A stretch of 58,341 nucleotides of DNA, taken from NCBI GenBank assembly GCA_937957915.1, contig CALGNZ010000075.1, forward strand, positions 1-58,341, read 5' to 3'. The notes under the pieces are model-generated. The model was not told the origin of the DNA. It worked only from the letters and a program-made list of their open reading frames with translations, and did no database searches. Of this stretch, positions 27,456 to 35,251 are shown piece after piece (position 1 is the first letter of the stretch; every line of letters begins with the position of its first letter). Source of the DNA: an uncultured Granulosicoccaceae bacterium. Its GTDB lineage: Bacteria > Pseudomonadota > Gammaproteobacteria > Granulosicoccales > Granulosicoccaceae. The position numbers and the translations under genes are program-made.

Positions 27456-28502
27456 TTACTGCGCCATTTCCGATTTGACCATGTCGTAAGCGGCCTGGGC
27501 ATCTACACCTTTTTCTTTTATTTCAGCAAGAATTTTGTCCGTTATTTTCTTTGCGATTTCAGCATAGGCGGCTACGTCATCATCGCTTGCGATGGTTACA
27601 GAGTTACCTTCCGCACTGGCTGTAACATCGCGCCCTGTCTGATCGATCTCGTCCCAGACGGCACCAAACATTCTGCTTGCCGCTTCACCGAATACTTTTT
27701 CATCGAGCGCGCTTTGTATGTCCGCAGGCAGAGAGTCGAATTTTTCCTGACTCATCAGGATAGCGAATGAACCGCGATAGAATCCGCCGGGCATTTCGTA
27801 AACGTTTTTAGCGACTTCTGTCAGTTTGAAACCCTTGCGGCCTTCATAGGGCATGGCTACTGCATCGGCTGCACCTGATGCCAGTGTTTCATATACCTTG
27901 GGAGCGGGCACGCGTATACCGACAAGACCCAACTCAGCGCCGACATCACCTGACACGCCACCGCCTAATCTGGTTTTTAGTCCGTCGAGATCAGCGAGTG
28001 ACTTTACATCGGCATTGGTGTGGATCTGGCCAGGGCCATGTGTTGTTAGCGCTACCAGCTTTACGCCTTTGTGCTCGTCCATGGCGGCAAGATGTGCTTC
28101 GTGTACCCGCCAGTAAGCAACTGATGCTGCCTCGGCATTACCCTCATAACCAGGCAGTTCTATAAGCTTTGTGCCAACAAAGCGACCGGGTTGATAACCG
28201 TGGAAAATAATGGTCATGTCTGCCGCACCATCCATCACCAGGTCCATTTGCGCTGGAGGCGGGGCGAGGCCTAATTTCAATTCGGTGGTGACACGGCCAT
28301 CTGTCGCATCCTCGATCATTTTTGTCAGCCCGGGCCACATTTGTGCGTTGATGCCATGAGTGGGTGGCGTCCAGCTGGAAATTGTCAGGGTATGGTCAGC
28401 GGCCAGCGAAGCGTCGGAAAAGCCGATAGTTGCCAAAATGGCACTGGCAGACACAGACAGTGCCATTGATGCTGATGCAAGCAGACGAGCAGTATTCTTC
28501 AT
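27456..28502 (-). CDS. dctP: TRAP transporter solute-binding protein, DctP family
   Basis: The 348-residue periplasmic protein has a signal peptide ending near SDASLA-AD. It shows the DctP fold with DLDGLKTRLGGG and the conserved Arg-containing region before VPAPKVYETLASGAADAV, the helix that lines the ligand pocket. ATG 28502 is preceded by GGAGAGAAAA. It is the first gene of the operon dctP-(small ORF)-dctQ-dctM-M24 gene. It is divergent from the aromatic oxygenase genes, 265 bp from the dioxygenase start. The ligand could be an organic acid, an aromatic acid or an ectoine-like solute. Confidence 0.92.
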   Translation of the reverse strand: MKNTARLLASASMALSVSASAILATIGFSDASLAADHTLTISSWTPPTHGINAQMWPGLTKMIEDATDGRVTTELKLGLAPPPAQMDLVMDGAADMTIIFHGYQPGRFVGTKLIELPGYEGNAEAASVAYWRVHEAHLAAMDEHKGVKLVALTTHGPGQIHTNADVKSLADLDGLKTRLGGGVSGDVGAELGLVGIRVPAPKVYETLASGAADAVAMPYEGRKGFKLTEVAKNVYEMPGGFYRGSFAILMSQEKFDSLPADIQSALDEKVFGEAASRMFGAVWDEIDQTGRDVTASAEGNSVTIASDDDVAAYAEIAKKITDKILAEIKEKGVDAQAAYDMVKSEMAQ

Positions 28503-28767
28503 TTTTCTCTCCGGTAGATTAACCGGCATTGTACCCGATTGAATGCTGAGCAACACAAGTCGAATCTGTAGAAAAGGCGACAAGCTGCTCGCAAGACGCA
28601 GTGGCAGCAGCGCGATGTGTCAGGCATGCTGTTGCTCGAGTTGTGGGTGGTTGTGGTCTAATGCGAAAATGCCGGCCCAGCGTTGTATCAAACAGCAGCA
28701 CGGCACCAATGTGTTTGCAAGATTCGTTTTGGCGGGAGCCGGTTTTGACAAAAGCAATGGAAATCCT

Positions 28768-29736
28768 ATGGCGATAGTGGCGCTGGCCTATCTTGGCGTT
28801 CGTGCACCTGACCTGTCTGACTGGTCGTCATTTGCGACAACACGACTGGGTATGCAGCAGGTTGATCGGGGCGGTGGTCATGTCTCTTTTCGCATGGACG
28901 ATCGTGCACAGCGGCTGATGGTAAGTGAGCAAGGCGGCAGTGCATTCGCGTTTATGGGGTGGGAAGTCGAGCAGGCGGATAACCTCGCTGAACTGGCGGC
29001 GCGGGTTGAGTTGCTCGGGGTGAAAGTTGAGTTAGCCAGTCGTGCGTTGTGTGAGCAGCGTGGTGTCGATGAGATGGTGTATTTCCACGATGCCGATGGC
29101 AATCGTGTGGAGCTTGTGTTTAATCCACATCGATGCAGTGATCCGTTTGTACCTGGCAGGCCAATAAGCGGCTTTACCACCGGGGCTTACGGAATGGGGC
29201 ATGCAGTGCTCAACGTGAAGGATGTGCTGGCGCTGTTGCCGTTGTACCGGGATGCACTTGGTTTTAATGTCAGTGACTATGGTCTTGATCCCTATCCGAT
29301 GTACTTTTTTCACGTTAACGGCCGGCATCACAGTTTCGCGATGATTGGCAGTGGCGCTACCGGCCTGCATCACTTTATGGTCGAGTATCAGAACCTTGAT
29401 GATGTGGGTCAGGGTTATGATCTTGCACTGCAGGATGAAAATCGTATTGCCTATACGCTCGGTCGACATACCAATGACTATATGACCTCCTTTTACTCGC
29501 ATACCCCGTCTGGCTTTTTTATAGAGAGTGGCTGGGGAGGTCGAGTGATCGACCCTGCTACATGGCAGCCGCATGAAACCAGTTGTGGTCCTAGTTTTTG
29601 GGGGCACGAGAGATTGTATTTGGAAAATGCGGATCGTACCCGGCTGCGCGAAATGCGACTTAATGCCGCGGCAAAGGGCTTGCAGGCACCGGCAGTGGTC
29701 GATTGCCCCTGGCTGTACCAGCAGATTAACAAGTAA
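28768..29736 (+). CDS. Extradiol (type I, VOC-fold) ring-cleavage dioxygenase
   Basis: The 322-residue, two-domain VOC protein matches BphC/HsaC-type extradiol dioxygenases, which cleave catechols next to a hydroxyl using Fe(II). Metal ligands are visible as His145 (GMGHAVLNV), His201 or His202 (GLHHFMVEY) and Glu253 (GFFIESGW). The N-terminal domain (VALAYLGVRAPDL) lacks ligands, as usual. ATG 28768 follows TGGAAATCCT. A flavin hydroxylase gene follows 25 bp after its stop, which suggests an operon for catabolism of a phenolic compound. The hydrolase and later enzymes are not nearby. Confidence 0.88.
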   Translation: MAIVALAYLGVRAPDLSDWSSFATTRLGMQQVDRGGGHVSFRMDDRAQRLMVSEQGGSAFAFMGWEVEQADNLAELAARVELLGVKVELASRALCEQRGVDEMVYFHDADGNRVELVFNPHRCSDPFVPGRPISGFTTGAYGMGHAVLNVKDVLALLPLYRDALGFNVSDYGLDPYPMYFFHVNGRHHSFAMIGSGATGLHHFMVEYQNLDDVGQGYDLALQDENRIAYTLGRHTNDYMTSFYSHTPSGFFIESGWGGRVIDPATWQPHETSCGPSFWGHERLYLENADRTRLREMRLNAAAKGLQAPAVVDCPWLYQQINK

Positions 29737-29761
29737 CAATAGTCAGGTTCAGCTTCAGGCG

Positions 29762-31333
29762 ATGACACCACCAACCAGGCACGCTCAACAGGGTATCGAT
29801 GCTGATAACGCCGTTAATAACATCGTGGGGCTCGATGCCGATTTTGATGTCGTCATTGTTGGCTACGGTCCGGTAGGTGCAACACTTGCCAATTTGCTTG
29901 GTATGCATGGACACAGAGTGCTCGTGCTGGAGCGCGAGGCATCGGTATATCACTTGCCACGGGCAGTGCATTTTGACGAGGAAGTGATGCGCGTGTTTCA
30001 AACCATTGGTTTGGCGCATCTGGTCGAGCAGGTCGCTCGAGTAAACCCGGGCATGCGTTTTGTTGACGACAGTGGAACGATTCTACTGGACTGGCCCAGG
30101 CCCGCTGGCATCGGACCTGGTGGCTGGCACTCCAGCTATCGCTTCCATCAACCGGATCTGGAGCAGATCCTGCGCGGCGGTCTTGAGCGTTATGTAAATG
30201 TAACCGTGCGCAGTCAGTGTGAGTTCACTGGATTCACTGAGCGTGGCAGCGTGAATCAGGTGCAATTTATAGATTTGCGCACGAATCAGTCCCTGCAGGT
30301 GAGTACCAGCTACCTGATTGGTTGCGATGGTGGCCGTTCGACGGTCAGGCAATTGATGCAAACCGATACCGAGGATCTTGGCTTTCGCGAAAGCTGGCTG
30401 GTCGTCGATGTGTTGCTCAATCAGCCGATGGAGCAACTCGGTGATTTTACTATCCAGTACTGCAATGTACAGCAACCGGCAACTTACGTGCGTTGCCCTG
30501 AAAATCGCAGGCGCTGGGAGATTGCGATGCAGCCGGGAGCGGCGGCGGACATGACACAGCCAGAAACTGTCTGGCACCTGTTAAAGGACTGGATAGAACC
30601 ATCGCAAGCCACACTGGAGCGTGCGGCGATCTATACCTTTCACTCTATGATAGCAAGGCAATGGCGATGCGGGCGCACGCTGATTGCCGGAGACGCTGCA
30701 CATCAGATGCCGCCGTTTATGGGGCAGGGGATGTGTGCGGGAATTCGTGATGTTGCCAACCTGGGCTGGAAGCTTCACCAGTGCATCACCCGCGGCAACA
30801 GCGAGCAGCTACTGGATAGCTACCAGTCTGAGCGGCACCCGCATGTGCACGCCTACATCGATACCGCGATCAGACTGGGTACGCTGTTAAACTCGTGTGA
30901 GACCGGTGAAGCCCTGCGCTCGGCGATGTCGAACGATGACGGCACGCCGACCATGAAGAGTATTGCACCACGGCTGGGGGGTGGTCTGGCTTTCGTAGCC
31001 AATGCCGAAGTAACAGCTGAAGGTGTGCCGGATCAACATACCGGTACTCTGGCACCGCAGGCTGTGCTCGACGGAGTTATGCTTGACGACGTGGCCGGGT
31101 ACAATCCGGTGCTGCTTATAAACGATGAGTTATTGTGTGAGGCCGGAGAAGCGGCGTTACACGGTGTGCCTGTGCAATCAGCCGATGGAAACAAGCAGAT
31201 TGCGAAGATATTAACCGACCTTAAGGTTGGTGCGGCTTTGGTGCGATCAGATCGCTACGTTTTTGGTTGTGCAAACACCGCCGATGAACTGACTGACTTA
31301 CTAAGTGCGGCAAAAAATGTAATGGTGCTCTAG
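29762..31333 (+). CDS. FAD-dependent aromatic hydroxylase, MhpA-like
   Basis: The 523-residue class A flavin monooxygenase has the dinucleotide motif VGYGPVGATLANLLG, the DG motif IGCDGGRSTVR and the GD motif LIAGDAAHQMPPFMGQG. It resembles 3-(3-hydroxyphenyl)propionate hydroxylase. It would add a hydroxyl to a phenol with NAD(P)H and oxygen, producing the catechol for the upstream dioxygenase. The start at ATG 29762 is 25 bp after the dioxygenase stop, behind CAGG. The ~24 residues before the FAD motif are slightly longer than usual. The substrate is inferred only by family and context. Confidence 0.9.
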   Translation: MTPPTRHAQQGIDADNAVNNIVGLDADFDVVIVGYGPVGATLANLLGMHGHRVLVLEREASVYHLPRAVHFDEEVMRVFQTIGLAHLVEQVARVNPGMRFVDDSGTILLDWPRPAGIGPGGWHSSYRFHQPDLEQILRGGLERYVNVTVRSQCEFTGFTERGSVNQVQFIDLRTNQSLQVSTSYLIGCDGGRSTVRQLMQTDTEDLGFRESWLVVDVLLNQPMEQLGDFTIQYCNVQQPATYVRCPENRRRWEIAMQPGAAADMTQPETVWHLLKDWIEPSQATLERAAIYTFHSMIARQWRCGRTLIAGDAAHQMPPFMGQGMCAGIRDVANLGWKLHQCITRGNSEQLLDSYQSERHPHVHAYIDTAIRLGTLLNSCETGEALRSAMSNDDGTPTMKSIAPRLGGGLAFVANAEVTAEGVPDQHTGTLAPQAVLDGVMLDDVAGYNPVLLINDELLCEAGEAALHGVPVQSADGNKQIAKILTDLKVGAALVRSDRYVFGCANTADELTDLLSAAKNVMVL

Positions 31334-31450
31334 CTTACCCGATGGAGCGAATCTGAAATTGACCGTAGTTCGAAGAGCGGGTGTGCGAAGGTATGCAAAA
31401 ATAAACGCGGCGCACACATAGAGATCTGAACTTTTAGAGGATGCAAAGCC

Positions 31451-31873
31451 ATGCCTGAATTACTGATTGAGTCTGCAGATGTCGCTGCAGTATATGATGG
31501 CTATCCGGATCAGGTTAAGCGCAAAGCACTACAACTGCGGCAACTGATCTTCGATTGTGCCAGCGACAACGATTTGCAAACTCCTGATGAAACACTAAAG
31601 TGGGGTGAGCCGTCTTATCTGGTAAAAAAGGGCAGCACGGTACGCATTGGCTGGAGTGAAAAAAGCCCGGATGATATCGGTTTATATTTTAATTGTCAGA
31701 CCAGCCTGGTTGAAACATTTAAAGAGCTGTACTCAGATGAGTTGCGCTTTTCCGGGGTCCGAGCGATTTTGATTGGTAAGCGAGAAAAACTACCAAAGGC
31801 TGCGATCAAGCACTGCATAACGCTGGCGCTAACCTATCACCGGGTAAAGCACTTGCCATTGCTTGGGGCCTAG
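31451..31873 (+). CDS. DUF1801 (YdhG-like) protein
   Basis: The 140-residue protein is of the small DUF1801 fold. It has the signature ETLKWGEPSYLVKKGSTVRIGW and GLYFNCQTSLVETF, with a C-terminal helix pair. These proteins are widespread and of unknown biochemical role. AGAGGATG precedes ATG 31451. It is followed by a good intrinsic terminator and then the foldback repeat. It is separate from the oxygenase genes by a 117-bp gap. Confidence 0.85.
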   Translation: MPELLIESADVAAVYDGYPDQVKRKALQLRQLIFDCASDNDLQTPDETLKWGEPSYLVKKGSTVRIGWSEKSPDDIGLYFNCQTSLVETFKELYSDELRFSGVRAILIGKREKLPKAAIKHCITLALTYHRVKHLPLLGA

Positions 31874-31902
31874 GAGTCTGCGCGGCAGAACCTCTGCTAC
31901 TG

Positions 31903-31929
31903 CGAACGCGCCCTGACGGTGCGTTTTTA
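31903..31929 (+). terminator. Intrinsic terminator of the DUF1801 gene
   Basis: ACGCGCC pairs with GGTGCGT (one G-U) around CTGAC and is followed by TTTTT, 30 bp after the stop codon. The T-run side also forms part of the neighbouring foldback structure. Confidence 0.7.
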
Positions 31930-32392
31930 TCGATCCTTTTCGTTACGTATGAATAACTATGCGCCTTAAATGATCGTAAAAACGCCCTCGCCATGGCACG
32001 TTCTCGCTACGCAGACTTCTATCGCGCAGCCTCCTAGCCTGGACTATTCATTAGGATTCGGCGTCCAGAGGAAATCTGGCTAAACAGGTCGGTCAATCGT
32101 CTGAGAAACGTGGCCCGCTGACGTGCCAAAAAGGTGCCGAGGAGGATGGACCGAGATGTGACGCCAGATTTCCTCTAGCGTCGAATAAACACACTGCTAT
32201 TTTGTAAAAGGTGCCCAAAAAGTGATTTGGAACTGTATACATAGTATTTCGCATATATTTACTTATCGCCTTATGAATAATCCAGGCTATGAGGCTGCCC
32301 GAGAATCAGGGGCGTAGCGATGGCGTGAGATTTTGAGTCAGATATTTCGATCAATAGAGGCGAATAGTCATTCATATTTAACGACATTGATC
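31930..32392. repeat. Large imperfect foldback (inverted-repeat) element
   Basis: Nested inverted repeats make a ~460-bp imperfect palindrome. The inner arms 32056-32080 and 32163-32186 match over about 22 of 25 bases. The middle arms 32027-32051 and 32273-32297 match at 23 of 25. The outer arms 31930-31978 and 32344-32392 match with scattered changes, for example AGGCG-ATAGT-ATTCAT blocks. The right arm carries about 86 extra bases. A further partial foldback pairs 32291-32307 with 32433-32450. There is no gene inside. It resembles a MITE-like or inverted-duplication remnant. Confidence 0.75.
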
Positions 32393-32477
32393 GGACTGGC
32401 TGGCCAAAAGATCACGTCCGCAGTAGATTATTGGTTCTCGGACAGCCTCCTGGATTGCTATCCGCGAATAGATTTTC

Positions 32478-32522
32478 TACCAGGCTCTTTGGTACCAGGC
32501 TCTTTTGTACCAGGTTCTGTTG
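32478..32522. repeat. Three 15-bp tandem units
   Basis: TACCAGGCTCTTTGG, TACCAGGCTCTTTTG and TACCAGGTTCTGTTG follow one another, then decay. They lie about 110 bp beyond the 3' end of the beta-mannosidase gene. Confidence 0.8.
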
Positions 32523-32599
32523 TGCTGCATATTGTTGTGTTGCGGTGGATACGCAGGCATATTCACCCTACGGTAATTTGGGGTAAGCCCGGAGTGTAG

Positions 32600-32623
32600 G
32601 GTGGATAAGCTTGCGCATCCACC
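32600..32623. repeat. Short palindrome GGTGGAT...ATCCACC
   Basis: GGTGGAT and ATCCACC flank AAGCTTGCGC, next to the mannosidase stop. The GTAGGGTGGATAAGC type of extragenic palindrome recurs in many proteobacteria; it may terminate the mannosidase transcript. Confidence 0.55.
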
Positions 32624-32630
32624 AAATGCT

Positions 32631-35222
32631 CTATAAGAACTGTATTGTGTTGCCGGTAACAACAGGAACCTGCTTGGAGTTTAGTGTCTTGCTGACCCCT
32701 ATGCGTTTTGGTTCACCGGGTAACAAGGTAAATCCATTGTCGGTATAAACGGTTTGGCCGCCCAGATTTACAGTGACAAAAAATGCAGGCGCATCAGTGT
32801 GTAATTCAATGACCTGATTCCGGCCTTCGTGTTGCTCGTCGATATTAAAACTAATGTTCGGTTTGGGCAATGGGTAGTTTTTGTAGGGTGCCAGCCAGTA
32901 TTCGTTGTACCCTAGCTGGGTTCCCTGACTGTCATTCCACTGCCAATACACAAAACAGTGGTCGGGTATTTCATCCGGGTGAAGGTTAATAATTTCGCTG
33001 ACTGAGCCAGGCGTTGCGTTGATGTCGAAGTGCCAGCGTTTTTTCTCTTCTCCGAAGACGGTTAACGCGCGCATCACAATGGATAGTTTTTGAGCGCTGG
33101 TGGTATCGTTGACGGCTTTTAGTAAAAGCTGCCCGTCCGTGCCGAATCGTGAGTGGCCAGGTACCATAGTGACCAGTAGCGGTTGATAAAAGCGCCGGGC
33201 TGCATAGTGCAGTAGCTTCCAGCCGCCGCCATATTCCAGTGAAGACCACGACGCAACCGGCCAGGTATCGTTTAGCTGCCAATACAGTGTGCCCATGCAA
33301 TGTGGTTGCAGCGAGCGCCAGTATTCAACGCCAGTGCGTATGGCCATGGCCTGCTGGCATTGCGACAGAAAAAGCAGTCGCTCAAAACTGTCCGGAAACT
33401 CGAAGTAGCGCACCAGAGTTTCAACGATTCTGGCGTTGCCACCGACATTGCGCTGGTGGATATCCATAACAGGTGACGACACATTTCGATCATCTGGTAC
33501 GGTGAAGGTTTTTATTACCTCAAGTGATGGAAAAGACTGAAAGCCAAACTCGGAGCAGAAGCGAGGATGGATGTCCTGATAGGCGGAAAACGGTTTTGCC
33601 TCATGCCATACATCCCAAAAGTGCATATCGCCCGCCGCATCGTTTTTCCAGCCATCGCCATAGTTGAGTTTGCCCACTGACGGAGAGCTAGGCCAAAAGC
33701 TGGTAGTGGCCAGCTCCTGTTCAACTATTTCCTCCAGTGCGTGGTTCAGGCGCACATAGTTGGCCAGATAACGGTCGCGATTGTTGCGCGTGACTTCCCA
33801 CCAGTTGAGCGCTCCTACAATTTCGTTGTCTCCGCACCAGAGCACGACACACGCGTAGGATGACAAGCGCCATACCTGCTGCCTCGCCTCGGTTCGCACC
33901 AGATTTAACCAGTCTGCATCAGCGGCTGGATAGTGATTGCACGAGAACATGAAGTCCTGCCAGATCAGGATCCCGAGTTCGTCGCAAAGATCGTAGAACC
34001 AGTTTGCTTCGTATTGCCCGCCGCCCCAAACCCGTAGCATATTCATATTGGCATCGACCGCAGACTGGAGTAACTCCCGAGTGACTTCGGGGGTGCTGCG
34101 CTGTGGCAGAGCGTCAGCTGGTATCCAGTTTGCACCGCGCATAAAAACCTGTCGGTCATTGATGTCTATGCGAAAGCCACTGCCTGGTGATTGAACGGTA
34201 TGCTCGCTCGCCGCAGGTTTGTCAGTCGCGGTTTCAGCAAACGCGGGCTCACCAGGTGCATGGTCACCAGGTGCATGGCCACCAGGTGCAGGCTCACGAA
34301 GTACAGGGTCGTCAGGTGTTAAAACAATAACAGCCTTGCGCAGTCCGATGAGTTGTTGATGGTGTTGATCATCAATGTCCAGTTGTAGCAAGTGACGTGT
34401 CTGTGGGCCACTGCCGGCTGGCCACCAGAGCTTCGGTTTCTTGATCTCGACCGTCAGAGTCACCTCCTGACTGCCTGCAATCAGCGGGTGTTCCTGTCGT
34501 GCCTCTACGCCACATAGCGTCAGTTTGCAGTTTGCGATGTGCGCTTTCGCCACGTGTACTCTGGCTGTTACTGTAACCGTTGCTGTAGCTGTATTGCACT
34601 GTTGCTCTAATTTGACTTCCTCGAGCCAGACATTTTTTTGCTGCACCAGTTTTATTTGCCCGTAAATGCCAGTTGGCATCAGACAGATGTTCCAGTCCCA
34701 GCCTGCGTGACAAGGTGTTTTACGTAGCAGATTTGAATGTGGCAAACGACAATTTGCACTGTGTGGCAGCTCGAACGGAAACTCTGCGGCTTTCTGTGCG
34801 GCGAATTTTACCGCCGAGTGGAAATGAATGCGGATGGTATTTGACCCGGCCGTCAGAGCAGTGCCGGCATCAAAGGTATAACGAACAAACTGGCTTTGAG
34901 TCGCGCCAATGCGGATGTTGTTAATATAAATATCCGCTATGCAATCTACCTGATCCAGCACCAGTATTGCATTGTCATCAAGCCACGATGAGTCGACTTC
35001 AAATTTCCGCTCTATGATCCAGTCACAGCGGTTGACCCAGTCGACGACGAGTTCGTTATCGCGAAAATACGGATCATCAATATGGCCTGTTTCTAACAGT
35101 GCGGAATGGACATCACCCGGCACGCAGAACGGGGCATGGTCGATATCATCAGGTATGTCGATGTCCGCAGGGCAATCGTCACCCCGTCGCAGGGTCCAGT
35201 CACTACCCAGTATTTTTATCAT
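32631..35222 (-). CDS. Beta-mannosidase, glycoside hydrolase family 2
   Basis: The 863-residue enzyme has the N-terminal sugar-binding domain (FCVPGDVHSALLETG, DWIIERKFEV), an immunoglobulin-like domain, and a TIM barrel. The acid/base Glu467 is in WCGDNE and the nucleophile Glu558 in CSEFGFQSFPS. It should release mannose from beta-mannosides. There is no signal peptide, so it is probably cytoplasmic. An unusual Pro/Gly/His/Ala-rich insertion between the Ig-like domain and the barrel (around residues 300-345) derives from four 15-bp repeats plus Ala/Thr-rich sequence. AGGTCAGTTGA precedes ATG 35222. It is alone, with no mannan transporter nearby. Confidence 0.92.
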   Translation of the reverse strand: MIKILGSDWTLRRGDDCPADIDIPDDIDHAPFCVPGDVHSALLETGHIDDPYFRDNELVVDWVNRCDWIIERKFEVDSSWLDDNAILVLDQVDCIADIYINNIRIGATQSQFVRYTFDAGTALTAGSNTIRIHFHSAVKFAAQKAAEFPFELPHSANCRLPHSNLLRKTPCHAGWDWNICLMPTGIYGQIKLVQQKNVWLEEVKLEQQCNTATATVTVTARVHVAKAHIANCKLTLCGVEARQEHPLIAGSQEVTLTVEIKKPKLWWPAGSGPQTRHLLQLDIDDQHHQQLIGLRKAVIVLTPDDPVLREPAPGGHAPGDHAPGEPAFAETATDKPAASEHTVQSPGSGFRIDINDRQVFMRGANWIPADALPQRSTPEVTRELLQSAVDANMNMLRVWGGGQYEANWFYDLCDELGILIWQDFMFSCNHYPAADADWLNLVRTEARQQVWRLSSYACVVLWCGDNEIVGALNWWEVTRNNRDRYLANYVRLNHALEEIVEQELATTSFWPSSPSVGKLNYGDGWKNDAAGDMHFWDVWHEAKPFSAYQDIHPRFCSEFGFQSFPSLEVIKTFTVPDDRNVSSPVMDIHQRNVGGNARIVETLVRYFEFPDSFERLLFLSQCQQAMAIRTGVEYWRSLQPHCMGTLYWQLNDTWPVASWSSLEYGGGWKLLHYAARRFYQPLLVTMVPGHSRFGTDGQLLLKAVNDTTSAQKLSIVMRALTVFGEEKKRWHFDINATPGSVSEIINLHPDEIPDHCFVYWQWNDSQGTQLGYNEYWLAPYKNYPLPKPNISFNIDEQHEGRNQVIELHTDAPAFFVTVNLGGQTVYTDNGFTLLPGEPKRIGVSKTLNSKQVPVVTGNTIQFL
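34249..34308 (-). repeat. Four in-frame 15-bp repeats inside the beta-mannosidase gene
   Basis: Units TCACCAGGTGCATGG (twice exact), CCACCAGGTGCAGGC and TCACGAAGTACAGGG encode REPAP, GGHAP, GDHAP and GEPA-type pentapeptides in a surface linker. They do not break the reading frame. Confidence 0.88.
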
Positions 35223-35251
35223 TCAACTGACCTGTATTGCTTGTGTGATGT

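Noticed and set aside
29032-29739. 235-codon open frame on the minus strand
   Set aside because: Fully antisense to the well-supported extradiol dioxygenase; composition is not protein-like.
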